NCBI GenBank assembly: GCA_017554325.1
Contig: JAFZIP010000001.1
Coordinates: 62,001 to 126,000, forward strand
Origin: Bacteroidales bacterium
Lineage (GTDB): Bacteria > Bacteroidota > Bacteroidia > Bacteroidales > WCHB1-69
DNA length: 64,000 nt
Reading direction: 5' to 3'
Part shown: piece by piece, positions 25,482 through 34,773 of the stretch
Layout: each line of letters begins with the position of its first letter
Position numbering within the stretch: the first letter of the stretch is position 1
Program-made: the position numbers and the translations under genes
The notes under the pieces: generated by a model
The model's input: the letters and a program-made list of their open reading frames with translations, nothing else
Databases searched by the model: none
Told to the model about the DNA's origin: nothing

Positions 25482-25530
25482 GATTCCCCCATTTCAAATT
25501 CCTCATTCCCCATTCCCCATTACAAATTCT
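25482..25530 (-). repeat. 7-bp tandem repeat (GGAATGG type) at the stop of the flavoprotein gene
   Basis: Seven consecutive 7-base units of the form nnATTnC on the plus strand, with the best-conserved copies CCATTCC. The stop codon of the minus-strand flavoprotein gene (25520-25522) is inside the array. Confidence 0.65.
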
Positions 25531-26623
25531 CCGCTACTATCAGCGCTGAGGCAAAGGCGAAGAAAAGGTTATATCCGCCGCAGATGCCGTCCACGTCCAA
25601 CAGCTCTCCCGTCACAAACACGCCCGGGAAGCGCTTCAGGGAGAAATCATCGTTGATTTCAGATAATTCAATGCCGCCATGGCACACCTGCGCGTAGGCC
25701 AAATCGTACAGGCCTTCTATTTCCATTTTAAACTTTTTAACATCAAACGGCTGACGCTCATACAACTCATTCAATTTGGGATGCAGCAAGCCCTTCATGG
25801 AATGATGCTTCCGCAAATGCTCCGCTACATCATAATCATCCTCCAGATAGAGGAAATTCAGTTCCACGAAACAATTGCGTTTATCTTCCAATCGATTGTA
25901 ATACGCTGATAAATTGAGGATTACAATACCTGAAATGCCGTCGTCTTTAAAGGTGACCTCGCCCGGCTCTTCATGGATAAGCTGATTGTTTTGATACAGC
26001 GAGGCGATCACTTTTACGCGGCAACCCGACAATATCTTGGGATAGTCCTTGATCTTGAACCCGACCAAAGAGGGCTGGAAGGGAGTTGTAGATATGTTAA
26101 AGTTTGCTAAATAGCTATTGTAGCCCTTTCGGTTCTTGGGGATCATATTGGCGGGCGTGCCCGAGGCGCAAACTACTACATCAAAGGGCATAGGATCATC
26201 ATCCACGAGCCATTTTCCATCTTGAGACATGATTTTCTGTACCTCATGTTCCATCTTCATACAGACATTCGGAGAGAGGTTTTCCATCAACACATCCAGC
26301 ACCGTTTGCGAAAATTGAGAGAGCGGATAGACACGGCCCTCCTCGTCGGCCATCATTCGCAGGCCCATCTCTTCAAACTCTTGCAAGAGGCGCGCAGGTG
26401 TGATCTTTTGCAGCAGTTTCTCTGCAAATGCAGCATTGTTGTAGCAATCGGAATCCACGTAGGTGTTGAAGAGATTGCACTTGCCGCCGCCAGACGCGCG
26501 CAATTTGGTGCCGGCCTGCTTGTTTTTTTCAAAGACAACCACCTCAAAATCCTTCTTTCCGGACAATTTCTTGGCCAGAAAGAGACCTGAAGCTCCCGCA
26601 CCGATGATGGCTATGCGTTTCAT
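25520..26623 (-). CDS. BaiN/HI0933-like flavoprotein (NAD(P)/FAD-dependent oxidoreductase)
   Basis: A 367-residue cytosolic flavoprotein of the HI0933/BaiN/YhiN group. The dinucleotide fold [17 protein letters not shown] starts at residue 4, [15 protein letters not shown] near 44-58 is the family signature, and [19 protein letters not shown] at about 338-356 closes the FAD site. Family members reduce or dehydrogenate steroid-like or other substrates, but most are uncharacterised, so no reaction is assigned. Its ATG overlaps the gmk stop (ATGA), indicating translational coupling. Confidence 0.88.
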   Translation of the reverse strand: MKRIAIIGAGASGLFLAKKLSGKKDFEVVVFEKNKQAGTKLRASGGGKCNLFNTYVDSDCYNNAAFAEKLLQKITPARLLQEFEEMGLRMMADEEGRVYPLSQFSQTVLDVLMENLSPNVCMKMEHEVQKIMSQDGKWLVDDDPMPFDVVVCASGTPANMIPKNRKGYNSYLANFNISTTPFQPSLVGFKIKDYPKILSGCRVKVIASLYQNNQLIHEEPGEVTFKDDGISGIVILNLSAYYNRLEDKRNCFVELNFLYLEDDYDVAEHLRKHHSMKGLLHPKLNELYERQPFDVKKFKMEIEGLYDLAYAQVCHGGIELSEINDDFSLKRFPGVFVTGELLDVDGICGGYNLFFAFASALIVAENL

Positions 26624-27189
26624 TTCTTTTCCAAAAAATCCTGCACCAGGTCAATCATCTCCTGCTGGGCGGTTTTCAAATCGTCATTCAACACGATTTT
26701 ATCAAACTGATCGGCAAAAGACATCTCGTATTCGGCCTTATCTACGCGTTTTTTCAACGATTCTTCCGTTTCCGTACCACGCTTTTTCAAACGATTCACG
26801 AGTTCTTCTATCGTGGGCGGCTCAATGAACACGGCCAAGGCGTTGTCGCCATAGAACTTCTTGATGTTGAGGCCGCCGAGCACATCCACATCGAAAATCA
26901 CGGTTTGCCCGTTGTTCCAGATGCGCTCCACCTCGCATTTCAAGGAGCCATAGTACTGATCCTTATACACTTCCTGCCATTCCAGAAACTCATCATTGGC
27001 CAAGCGCTCTTTGAACTGATCCGGCGTAATGAAATAGTAGTCTTTGCCATCCTCCTCGTAATCGCGTTTATGGCGCGTGGTGGCGGAGATGGAAAACTTG
27101 AGTTCGGGAACCTCCTCCAGCAGATGGCGCACGATGGAGGTCTTGCCGGCGCCGGAAGGAGCAGAAACGATAATGACTTTTCCTTGCAT
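26620..27189 (-). CDS. gmk: Guanylate kinase
   Basis: A 189-residue enzyme that phosphorylates GMP to GDP. The P-loop [11 protein letters not shown] is at about 10-20, followed by [19 protein letters not shown] (GMP-binding block with the conserved Arg, Tyr and Asp) and the lid. The ATG at 27189 is chosen because [17 protein letters not shown] is the family N-terminus and lies after the promoter at 27210-27217. It is divergent from mutS and translationally coupled to the flavoprotein gene. Confidence 0.97.
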   Translation of the reverse strand: MQGKVIIVSAPSGAGKTSIVRHLLEEVPELKFSISATTRHKRDYEEDGKDYYFITPDQFKERLANDEFLEWQEVYKDQYYGSLKCEVERIWNNGQTVIFDVDVLGGLNIKKFYGDNALAVFIEPPTIEELVNRLKKRGTETEESLKKRVDKAEYEMSFADQFDKIVLNDDLKTAQQEMIDLVQDFLEKK

Positions 27190-27209
27190 AACACGAGATT
27201 TACAGGGTG

Positions 27210-27217
27210 CAAATATA
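27210..27217 (-). promoter_or_regulatory. -7 box (TATATTTG) for gmk
   Basis: Minus-strand TATATTTG 20 bases before the gmk start; back to back with the mutS box at 27230-27237. Confidence 0.7.
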
Positions 27218-27229
27218 CCGCTTTTTTTG

Positions 27230-27237
27230 TACTTTTG
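27230..27237 (+). promoter_or_regulatory. -7 box (TACTTTTG) for mutS
   Basis: TACTTTTG 18 bases before the mutS ATG at 27256. It rules out the much longer in-frame extension upstream, which would run through gmk antisense. Confidence 0.7.
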
Positions 27238-27255
27238 CTCTCTCAAATTGAAGCT

Positions 27256-29859
27256 ATGGAAAAGTCGGCAGAAACTCCCTTAATGAAACAATACAACAAG
27301 TTCAAGGCACAGCACCCTGACGCCATTTTGCTGTTCCGGGTGGGTGACTTTTACGAGACTTACGGGGAGGATGCCATCACCTCATCCAAAGTGCTGGGCA
27401 TCACGCTGACAAAGCATGGCAAAGGATTGACACAGACCGAGTTAGCGGGTTTTCCACACCATGCATTGGATGTGTATCTGCCCAAGTTGGTGCGCGCGGG
27501 TCTGCGCGTGGCCATCTGCGAGCAGCTGGAAGACCCCAAACTTACCAAAACCCTCGTCAAGCGCGGCATCACCGAAATGGTGACGCCTGGCGTGTCCGTG
27601 AACGACAAAGTGCTGGAGCAGCGCGAGAACAACTTCCTCGCCGCCATCCAGTTCACCGAGAAAATCTGCGGCATCGCTTTCGTCGATATCTCCACTGGCG
27701 AATTCTATGTGGCCGAGGGCGACTACGACTACATCGACAAGCTGTTCCAGAACTTCAAACCATCGGAGCTGGTGATTCAGAAGGGCAAGTCGGCGGCCTT
27801 CCGCGAGCACTTCGGCGAGAAAATGCTGCTTTCTACTTTGGACGACTGGGTTTTCATGTCCGATTACGCCAACGAACTGCTGACCAAGCACTTCCAGACC
27901 ACCTCACTGAAGGGTTTTGGTGTCGATAACCTGCCCAACGGCATCATTGCCGCCGGAGCCGCGCTGCATTATCTGTACGAGACACAGAACCATAGAATCC
28001 AGCATATCAACAAGATAAACCGCATTGAGGAAGAGCACTATGTGTGGCTCGACCGTTTCACCATCCGCAACTTGGAACTGGTGCACTCGCCCAACGAGAA
28101 CGCCGTCACCCTGCTACAGGTGCTCGACCAGACGCAGACGCCCATGGGCTCTCGTATGCTGCGCAAGTGGATGCTGATGCCCTTGAAAGAGAAAGTGCTG
28201 ATTGACGAGCGCCTTTCCATTGTAGAGTATCTGATTAAGAACGAGCAACTTGCCGACGACCTTTTGGGCACGCTCAAGCGCATGGGCGACCTGGAGCGCA
28301 TGGTATCGAAGATTGCTACGGGCAAGATCAACCCGCGAGAAGTGCTGCAGCTGGCGCGCGCGCTGCGCTCCATCGAGAAGATGCAGGGCTACTGCAAGCA
28401 AGCCGACCATCCGGCTCTGGCCAAGATTGCCGAGCAGTTCAACCCCTGCCCGTCAGTGTGCGCCCGCATCGAGAAGGAGATTCAGGACGACCCACCCGTT
28501 GTGGTCAGCAAAGGCGGCGTGTTCAACCGAGGCGTGGATCAGGAACTGGACGACTTGTTCGCCCTAGCCACCAACAGCAAAGAGGTACTGGCCGAAATTC
28601 AGCGCCGCGAAGCTGAAAGGACCGGCATCACCTCGCTCAAAATCGGGTTCAACAATGTGTTCGGCTACTATCTGGAGGTCACCAATGTGCACAAGGACAA
28701 GGTGCCGGCCGAGTGGACGCGTAAGCAGACCCTAACCAACGGCGAGCGCTACATCACCGAGGAACTCAAAGAGCTGGAATCCAAGATTTTGGGTGCGCAA
28801 GACCGTATGTTGGAAATCGAAGGAAGACTGTACAATAATCTGTTGATCAGCTTGTTGGATTATATCAACCTGATACAATTAGATGCGCGTCTGGCTGCAC
28901 GGTTGGATGTGCTGCTCTGTTTTGCCTGCGTTTCCAAAGAAAACCGCTACGCAAAACCGAAAATCACGGAAGGCACTTCTCTGAAAATCAAGGAGGGACG
29001 CCATCCGGTGATTGAGAAGCAGCTGCCGCCGGGCGAGGAGTACATTGCCAACGATGTGCACTTGGACAATGACAAGCAGCAGATCATCATCATCACGGGA
29101 CCCAACATGTCGGGTAAGTCGGCCTTGTTGCGCCAAACCGCCCTCATCGTGCTGATGGGGCAGATGGGCTGCTTTGTACCTGCCAAGAGTGCGGAAATCG
29201 GCATTGTAGATAAGGTTTTCACCCGTGTGGGCGCATCGGACAACATCTCCACGGGCGAATCCACTTTCATGGTGGAGATGAATGAGACCGCGAGCATCTT
29301 GAACAACATCTCGAACCGCAGTTTGATTTTGTTGGACGAAATCGGGCGCGGTACCAGCACCTACGATGGCGTGTCCATCGCGTGGTCCATCGCCGAGTAT
29401 CTGCACGAGAATCCCTACAACCGCGCCAAGGTGCTCTTTGCCACGCACTACCATGAGCTGAATGACATGGCGGCGCAGTTCCACCGCATCAAGAACTACC
29501 ATGTTTCCGTGAAGGAGATTGACAATAAGGTATTCTTTATGAGAAAGTTGGAGCCGGGCGGCAGCGAGCACAGCTTCGGTATCCATGTGGCGCGCATGGC
29601 CGGCATGCCCGCGCAGGTACTGAAGCGCGCCAACGAAATCCTCAAGCAGCTGGAAACCTCGCGCAACAACGCCAACGGCGAAAAAAACCTCATCGAGAAA
29701 TCCACCCCGGGCTACCAGCTCAGTTTCATCAACCTGGACGACCCACTGTTATTGGAGGTAAAAGATCTGATTGTAGGATTGAACATCAACAGCCTCACGC
29801 CCGTCGAAGCCCTCATGAAGCTGAACGAAATCCAGCAGCTGTTGACGGGGAAGAAATAA
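27256..29859 (+). CDS. mutS: DNA mismatch repair protein MutS
   Basis: An 867-residue mismatch-recognition ATPase. The N-terminal mismatch-binding motif [11 protein letters not shown] has the Phe-x-Glu wedge (about residues 32-34), domains II-IV follow, and the ABC-type ATPase has Walker A GPNMSGKS at 615-622, the [11 protein letters not shown] signature, Walker [17 protein letters not shown] and the ATHYHEL switch. It initiates repair of replication errors with MutL (not in the window). It has its own promoter and is divergent from gmk. With the G11 tract elsewhere in the window, its state would affect tract stability. Confidence 0.97.
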   Translation: MEKSAETPLMKQYNKFKAQHPDAILLFRVGDFYETYGEDAITSSKVLGITLTKHGKGLTQTELAGFPHHALDVYLPKLVRAGLRVAICEQLEDPKLTKTLVKRGITEMVTPGVSVNDKVLEQRENNFLAAIQFTEKICGIAFVDISTGEFYVAEGDYDYIDKLFQNFKPSELVIQKGKSAAFREHFGEKMLLSTLDDWVFMSDYANELLTKHFQTTSLKGFGVDNLPNGIIAAGAALHYLYETQNHRIQHINKINRIEEEHYVWLDRFTIRNLELVHSPNENAVTLLQVLDQTQTPMGSRMLRKWMLMPLKEKVLIDERLSIVEYLIKNEQLADDLLGTLKRMGDLERMVSKIATGKINPREVLQLARALRSIEKMQGYCKQADHPALAKIAEQFNPCPSVCARIEKEIQDDPPVVVSKGGVFNRGVDQELDDLFALATNSKEVLAEIQRREAERTGITSLKIGFNNVFGYYLEVTNVHKDKVPAEWTRKQTLTNGERYITEELKELESKILGAQDRMLEIEGRLYNNLLISLLDYINLIQLDARLAARLDVLLCFACVSKENRYAKPKITEGTSLKIKEGRHPVIEKQLPPGEEYIANDVHLDNDKQQIIIITGPNMSGKSALLRQTALIVLMGQMGCFVPAKSAEIGIVDKVFTRVGASDNISTGESTFMVEMNETASILNNISNRSLILLDEIGRGTSTYDGVSIAWSIAEYLHENPYNRAKVLFATHYHELNDMAAQFHRIKNYHVSVKEIDNKVFFMRKLEPGGSEHSFGIHVARMAGMPAQVLKRANEILKQLETSRNNANGEKNLIEKSTPGYQLSFINLDDPLLLEVKDLIVGLNINSLTPVEALMKLNEIQQLLTGKK

Positions 29860-29876
29860 TAGTTAGAAAAAAATAG

Positions 29877-29884
29877 TATTTTTG
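29877..29884 (+). promoter_or_regulatory. -7 box (TATTTTTG) for the first mntA-hepT pair
   Basis: TATTTTTG ends only 10 bases before the ATG at 29895, so the mRNA would have a leader of a few bases at most, or start translation at 29901. Confidence 0.65.
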
Positions 29885-29894
29885 CCAAAAATTC

Positions 29895-30221
29895 ATGGCA
29901 ATGGAGATTAATTCACAATTCAAGCCTCATTTAGCAAATGTGTTGAACATCTTGGCGCTTCACAAAGTGAAGAACGCCTATTTGTTCGGTTCCGTTTTAA
30001 CGGACAGGTTCAACGCGTCCAGCGATGTGGATTTTCTTGTGAATTACGACTCTGCCATGGATCCTATGGAGCGAGGAGAATTGTTGTTGGATCTTCAAAT
30101 TGCCTTAGAGGACGAAATAAACAGAAAAGTGGATCTGCTAACCGAACACTCGCTCAAAAACCCCTATTTTATTGATGAAATCAACAAAACAAAATATTTG
30201 ATTTATGGAAAAACAAGTTAA
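29895..30221 (+). CDS. mntA: MNT-type nucleotidyltransferase, antitoxin of a HEPN/MNT pair (first)
   Basis: A 108-residue minimal nucleotidyltransferase. LFGSVLTDRFNASSDVDFLV has the GS...SDVD active site (G32, S33, D44, D46) of the MNT/MntA family. Known MntA antitoxins neutralise their HEPN partner by adding AMP to a tyrosine near the RNase site. It overlaps hepT by 17 bases. An in-frame ATG at 29901 is a possible shorter start. The pair follows mutS and has its own promoter. Confidence 0.88.
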   Translation: MAMEINSQFKPHLANVLNILALHKVKNAYLFGSVLTDRFNASSDVDFLVNYDSAMDPMERGELLLDLQIALEDEINRKVDLLTEHSLKNPYFIDEINKTKYLIYGKTS

Positions 30222-30543
30222 CAAATTACTATCTGATGTACTTAGTTGCATCAGCAGAATTGAACAATTCACGGAAGAAATCCGTGTTTTTGAAGAGTAC
30301 CAGGCTAATGCTTTAGTGCAAAATGCAGTAGAGCGGAATGTTGAGATTATTGGCGAGGCCATGAATTCCCTGCTTAAAATTTCACCAGATATAAACATTA
30401 CCTCCGCAAGAAAAATCGTGAACACACGTTACCTTTTGATTCACGGTTACGATTCCGTGGATACCGCCACTGTGTGGGTAATTATCCGCAAGCACATTCC
30501 CGTCCTCAAGGAGGAGTTATCACGACTGATTCTCACCTCATAA
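30205..30543 (+). CDS. hepT: HEPN-domain RNase toxin of a HEPN/MNT pair (first)
   Basis: A 112-residue alpha-helical HEPN (DUF86) protein. The RX4HXY RNase motif is seen as RYLLIHGY (R75, H80, Y82). The toxin cleaves RNA unless modified by the nucleotidyltransferase encoded by the overlapping upstream gene. The 17-base overlap is the same as in the second pair at 50154-50820. Intact length and motif suggest a working toxin. Confidence 0.87.
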   Translation: MEKQVNKLLSDVLSCISRIEQFTEEIRVFEEYQANALVQNAVERNVEIIGEAMNSLLKISPDINITSARKIVNTRYLLIHGYDSVDTATVWVIIRKHIPVLKEELSRLILTS

Positions 30544-30741
30544 ACTTGCATAATCAGCGCGGACTAAAGAAATCAACTCATCGAAATAATCATCAACCGA
30601 CACGGTGGTCGCCATTATCTCTTTTAAACGAGATGGATTCTGTCCTGAGACATGAATGTCTCTTTTCGCCTCATATATCGCGACTGGTTCTGCCGCACAA
30701 AGATCTTCAACCTTTTTGTTTTTACGGTATGTGTTTTTCAT
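30538..30741 (-). CDS. Small protein of unknown function, convergent with hepT
   Basis: A 67-residue predicted protein, rich in charged residues (MKNTYRKNKKVEDLCAAEP..., ending VDDYFDELISLVRADYASL), with no domain I recognise and no signal peptide or membrane helix. A good -7 box (TATTTTTG at 30762-30769) lies 20 bases before its start, which supports it as a real gene. It overlaps the 3' end of hepT by six bases in the opposite direction. The distinct second half could be a protein-interaction helix; a link to the toxin pair is possible but unproven. Confidence 0.55.
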   Translation of the reverse strand: MKNTYRKNKKVEDLCAAEPVAIYEAKRDIHVSGQNPSRLKEIMATTVSVDDYFDELISLVRADYASL

Positions 30742-30761
30742 AATAATATTGTATTTCGCGG

Positions 30762-30769
30762 CAAAAATA
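30762..30769 (-). promoter_or_regulatory. -7 box (TATTTTTG) for the small gene at 30538-30741
   Basis: Minus-strand TATTTTTG between the end of the dehydrogenase gene at 30780 and the small gene's start, 20 bases before the ATG. Confidence 0.6.
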
Positions 30770-30779
30770 CAAAAAACTC

Positions 30780-31715
30780 CTACAATCCCATTATCTTCTC
30801 CACCGCCACTTTTGCGTGGCGGAGCTCAGCGTCGGTGGTCTGGCCGCCTACGTGCGGGGTGAGGATGGCATTCTCCATGGCGGCCAAACGCTCCATGGCG
30901 GCAGGCCACTGCTCCTTGGGCAAATTCTTCAATCGTGTGCTCTCGTACTCCAGCACATCCAAGCAGGCCGTGAGAATCTTACCACTCTCCATTGAATTCA
31001 CCACATCCTCCGTGTTTACCACCAACCCGCGGGATGAGTTGATGAGAATAAACGGATGCGCCATCGCATCAATGAAATCACGATTGATCAAATATTTGTT
31101 TTCCGGTATGTAATTCACGTGCACCGATATGACATCGCACTCGCGCTGAATGGTGACCAAGTCGGTCATCTCGGCATGGGCATCGCCCGCTGTCGGATTG
31201 TATTTGTCATATGCATACACCTTGCAGCCGAGCAGGGTCAGTAATCGGGCGAACGCCGGACCAGTGTGCCCGTAGCCAATGATTCCGTACGTGTGCGCTT
31301 GCAGCTCGCTGCCCTTGTTTTTCTCGCGCAGCCACTCGCCCGCGCGCACTTCTCGGTCGGCGGAGGAGATGTGCCGCAACGCCGCCAACAAGAGACCCAG
31401 ACAGTGCTCTGCCACCGCATTCGCATTGCCCTCGGGCGTGGAAATCACCTTGATTCCCCTTCCCTCAGCATATTCCACATCGATATTCTCCACCCCGGAG
31501 CCAATCCGCACTATGAATTTCAATGAAGGTTTGGAGTCCAACAACTCCTTGTCCACCACAAAACGGCTCCGGATGACCAAACCGAACAGGTCATCGGGAA
31601 CCGCCTTGAATGTTTCGTAAGTAAAGGTCATGTCGGTATGGCACACAAATCCCTTTTCGGAAAGTTTTTCCGACAAATACGGGTGCACCCGATCGACAAT
31701 CAGGACCTTTTTCAT
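30780..31715 (-). CDS. D-isomer-specific 2-hydroxyacid dehydrogenase (phosphoglycerate dehydrogenase-like)
   Basis: A 311-residue NAD-dependent dehydrogenase. The Rossmann loop GIIGYGHTG is at about 144-152, and the catalytic triad is seen in NSSRGLVV (Arg), LDVLEYE (acid) and TPHVGGQT (His). Length and the absence of an ACT domain resemble short SerA-like enzymes; the first serine step is possible but other 2-hydroxyacids cannot be excluded. Its ATG overlaps the stop of the upstream OYE gene (TAATG), making tatD-OYE-dehydrogenase a probable operon. Confidence 0.88.
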   Translation of the reverse strand: MKKVLIVDRVHPYLSEKLSEKGFVCHTDMTFTYETFKAVPDDLFGLVIRSRFVVDKELLDSKPSLKFIVRIGSGVENIDVEYAEGRGIKVISTPEGNANAVAEHCLGLLLAALRHISSADREVRAGEWLREKNKGSELQAHTYGIIGYGHTGPAFARLLTLLGCKVYAYDKYNPTAGDAHAEMTDLVTIQRECDVISVHVNYIPENKYLINRDFIDAMAHPFILINSSRGLVVNTEDVVNSMESGKILTACLDVLEYESTRLKNLPKEQWPAAMERLAAMENAILTPHVGGQTTDAELRHAKVAVEKIMGL

Positions 31716-32971
31716 TATCGTTTATTGGATTTCTCGATGTCTCTCTCCGCTTTCTCCAATTCCTTCTGCAACTTGGCGGGCAGTTCATCCTTCGCCATGC
31801 ATTGGTGGCACTTCATGTCCAGCGTGTACATACGGCCGATGCAATAGTTGGAGTGCTTGCAGGCGCTGCGGGTCACTTCGCCCGACTGCAGTTTGTTCAC
31901 GAAATCGGTGTCCTGAACCAAAGCGCGAGCCATCTGGAAGGCCTCAAAGCCGGAATCCAACACCATTTCCATGTCAGCCTTATCGACCATACCACCCACG
32001 TAAATCAGCGGCATCGTCAGCTCTTTGCGGAACTTCATGGCCGTATCGTAGAAATAGGCATCCTTATAAGGCACTGTCGGAATCACGATGCGTCCGCCGA
32101 GGTGAAGACCGATCTTCAGCCACCAGAACTTCTTGGGATCCATGTAGTAAGCCAAAGTCTTGAGCGGCATGGCACCACGCATCACATCCATCGGAGCCTT
32201 GCTCACGAAGCCGGCGGTAAGCACCAGCGCGTGCACGCCCAACTTCTCCAGTTCCTTGGCCACAGTGATGCACTCATCCACCTGCATACCACTGCGGAAA
32301 CCGTCGTACATGTTGGTTTTCACCACGATAGCCATGTCATCCTTGGCCTCTTCCATCACGCGGGTGATGACGCGGCGCATGAAGCGCATACGGTTGTCCA
32401 AAGAGCCGCCATACTCATCTTTACGATGGTTGGTGTAGGGCGAGATGAACTGGCTGATCAAATAGCCATGGCCGGCGTGCACCTCAATGCAGTCGAAGCC
32501 TGCACGACGGCACATATCCACTGCTTTGCCGAACGCCTCCACAATCTCGTCAATGTCCTTGATGGTCATCTTGCGTGTGAAAGTGGGTGAATAAAGGTTA
32601 AAACGTCCGGATGGAGACAGCGGCTTGCAACCGCAAGTGGCACGGTGCGTCATGTTGCCGCAGTGACCGATCTGGATGGACGCCTTGGCTCCTTCGGCGT
32701 GGATGGCGTCCGTCAACTTCTTCAGTTCGGGGATGATTTCCTCGCGGAGCCACAACTGGCCGTCAAAGGAAAGGCCGCTCTGGCAAACGGAAGCGTATGC
32801 CACCGTGGTCATACCAATGCCGCCCTTGGCGACAGCCGTATGGTAATCAAACAATTCTTTGGTCGGGCGGTTGCCGTGCGCCATGTTCTCGAAAGCGGCA
32901 GAACGGATGGTGCGGTTGCGAAGGGTAATCGGACCGATTTTACAAGGGGTAAAAATTTTTGATTCTGACAT
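31715..32971 (-). CDS. NADH:flavin oxidoreductase (old yellow enzyme family)
   Basis: A 418-residue TIM-barrel FMN enzyme. FTPCKIGPITLRNRTIRSA opens the barrel, GFDCIEVHAGHGYLISQFIS with its HxGH-like acid/base region near 165-185, YGGSLDNRMRF, and YVGGMVD follow. The end has a cysteine set (ACKHSNYCIGR ... KCHQCM) like the 4Fe-4S site of 2,4-dienoyl-CoA reductases, but the FAD/NADPH domain that follows in those enzymes is missing. It may take electrons from another protein. Substrate unknown. It is 18 bases after tatD and overlaps the dehydrogenase start by one base. Confidence 0.88.
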   Translation of the reverse strand: MSESKIFTPCKIGPITLRNRTIRSAAFENMAHGNRPTKELFDYHTAVAKGGIGMTTVAYASVCQSGLSFDGQLWLREEIIPELKKLTDAIHAEGAKASIQIGHCGNMTHRATCGCKPLSPSGRFNLYSPTFTRKMTIKDIDEIVEAFGKAVDMCRRAGFDCIEVHAGHGYLISQFISPYTNHRKDEYGGSLDNRMRFMRRVITRVMEEAKDDMAIVVKTNMYDGFRSGMQVDECITVAKELEKLGVHALVLTAGFVSKAPMDVMRGAMPLKTLAYYMDPKKFWWLKIGLHLGGRIVIPTVPYKDAYFYDTAMKFRKELTMPLIYVGGMVDKADMEMVLDSGFEAFQMARALVQDTDFVNKLQSGEVTRSACKHSNYCIGRMYTLDMKCHQCMAKDELPAKLQKELEKAERDIEKSNKR

Positions 32972-32989
32972 ATTTAAAATTTTTAATAA

Positions 32990-33766
32990 TTATCGGGTTA
33001 ATTTTGTGAATATCCTATATGCGTTTTCGGTAGTTATATCTGCAACGGTCTGCAAAGAGACTTGGAAAATATCGGCCACCTTTTGAGCGATGATTGGAAT
33101 ATATGAGCTCTCATTGGGCTGACCGCGGTGCGGAACGGGAGCCAGGTATGGCGCATCCGTCTCCAACACAACATTTTCCAACCCCACATGCGCCACAATG
33201 TCCTGCACTTTGCTGTTTTTGAAGGTCACCGTGCCGCCCACGCCGAGGGCAAATCCGTGTTTCACTGCCCATTCGGCCTCCTGGATGCCACCCGAAAAGC
33301 AATGCATCACGCCGGAAAGCTCGCCAGGACGGAACTGTTTCAGTATCTCAATTGCATCGTTGTAAGCACTACGGATATGCAAAGAAAGCGGCATCTGACG
33401 GTCGCGGGCCCAGCAAAGCTGACGGTAAAACGCCTCGCGCTGCTCCTTTTCAAAAGTTCGGTCCCAGTAGTAGTCCAGACCTATCTCCCCTACTCCCACC
33501 ACATTCGGATCATCCAAATGGACTTCAATCTGGGTCAGATCATCCTCGAAATCCGCTTTGGTATCTTCAGGATGGAGGCCTATCAAGATGAAAAAGTTGT
33601 CTGGAAACAAGGAGACTGCCTCTTGCAACCAAGCCGGGGTATCGCGGTTCACGCATCCCAGAATCATCTTGTCCACACCCGCCTCTATCGCACGGCGAGC
33701 CACCTCTTCAAAGTTGTCGGGGTAGCTCTCGCGATACAGATGTGTATGGGTGTCAACAAAACGCAT
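32990..33766 (-). CDS. tatD: TatD family DNase
   Basis: A 258-residue metal-dependent hydrolase of the TatD family. DTHTHL (H7, H9), GEIGLDYYWDRT, the LSLHIRSA His, GVMHCFSGG and ETDAPYLAPVPHRG supply the metal ligands and signature. TatD proteins are 3'-5' exonucleases and D-aminoacyl hydrolase relatives involved in DNA repair and peroxide response. First gene of a three-gene minus-strand group; no clear -7 box is seen in the 63 bases upstream. Confidence 0.93.
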   Translation of the reverse strand: MRFVDTHTHLYRESYPDNFEEVARRAIEAGVDKMILGCVNRDTPAWLQEAVSLFPDNFFILIGLHPEDTKADFEDDLTQIEVHLDDPNVVGVGEIGLDYYWDRTFEKEQREAFYRQLCWARDRQMPLSLHIRSAYNDAIEILKQFRPGELSGVMHCFSGGIQEAEWAVKHGFALGVGGTVTFKNSKVQDIVAHVGLENVVLETDAPYLAPVPHRGQPNESSYIPIIAQKVADIFQVSLQTVADITTENAYRIFTKLTR

Positions 33767-33823
33767 ATTGCAAGAGATTTAATTACAGTGTTTTATATTT
33801 GTTAAAAAATATCAATTGGGCAC

Positions 33824-33851
33824 AAAAAACATCTGCCCGTTCAGGCAGATG
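33824..33851 (-). terminator. Intrinsic terminator directly after atpF
   Basis: Read on the minus strand, CATCTGCC, a 6-base loop, GGCAGATG, then TTTTTT. It lies 10 bases past the atpF stop and shows that the ATP synthase transcript ends here, before any atpH, atpA or atpG. Confidence 0.85.
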
Positions 33852-33861
33852 CAATGATGTA

Positions 33862-34356
33862 TTAGTTCAAATTGGTTTCATCAACCCACTTCTCAATCAA
33901 TTTTTCTTGCCTTTCTTTATCGGAAAGCTCTTCGGTCATGATTTTCTCCGCAATATTGATGGAGAAGTTGGCGATTTCGTTCTTCAAATCGGTGATGGCT
34001 TTCATCTTTTCCATCTGGATGGCTTGTTTGGCATCCGCAATGATGGACTGTGCCTCGGCATCAGCCTTCAGTTTGGCGTCTTCTTTCAGTTTCTCGCTAA
34101 TGGCACGGGCTTCATTGAGGATATCATCGCGTTCCATTTTGGCCTGGGCCAGCATCTGCTCATGCTTGAGATTCATATTCTCAAGTTCAGCATGGACGCG
34201 TTCCGCCTCATCCAATTGATCCTGAATCTTCTTGTTCCGACTGGCAATACCTTGTGTTATCACTGGCCAAGCATATTTGGCCAAAATGAAGAAGAAGATG
34301 CCGAAGCCAATGAGCATCCAGAAGATAAGTCCGAAAGAGGGTTTTATGAGTTCCAT
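33862..34356 (-). CDS. atpF: F0F1 ATP synthase subunit b
   Basis: A 164-residue protein: one N-terminal membrane helix (about 8-30, FGLIFWMLIGFGIFFFILAKY) and a long charged coiled coil reaching the C-terminus, the peripheral stalk of ATP synthase. Normal length for the family. It is the last gene of atpB-atpE-atpF; the usual atpH-atpA-atpG that follow in Bacteroidales are absent and a terminator takes their place. A hairpin lies between atpE and atpF. Confidence 0.93.
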   Translation of the reverse strand: MELIKPSFGLIFWMLIGFGIFFFILAKYAWPVITQGIASRNKKIQDQLDEAERVHAELENMNLKHEQMLAQAKMERDDILNEARAISEKLKEDAKLKADAEAQSIIADAKQAIQMEKMKAITDLKNEIANFSINIAEKIMTEELSDKERQEKLIEKWVDETNLN

Positions 34357-34385
34357 ATTCTAATCTAAGTTGTTTCTTAAATTTA

Positions 34386-34418
34386 AAAATGTTGGGGACC
34401 CTGCCAACCGCAGGGTCC
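34386..34418 (-). terminator. Hairpin between atpE and atpF (attenuator candidate)
   Basis: On the minus strand GGACCCTGC, a 5-base loop, GCAGGGTCC: a perfect 9-bp stem, followed six bases later by TTTTT. It could reduce read-through into atpF or protect the atpE mRNA, in line with the higher copy number of subunit c. Confidence 0.6.
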
Positions 34419-34479
34419 ATCAACAAATTAAGCGATTGCATCAGCAGACAAGTGACGGGGTTACCGCCACACGCCGGCT

Positions 34480-34752
<273 letters not shown>

Positions 34753-34773
34753 TTATTTAGTTGATAATAAGGT

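Noticed and set aside
26905..27255. In-frame 117-codon extension upstream of mutS
   Set aside because: It runs antisense through gmk and lies before the mutS promoter; MutS proteins begin near the ATG at 27256.
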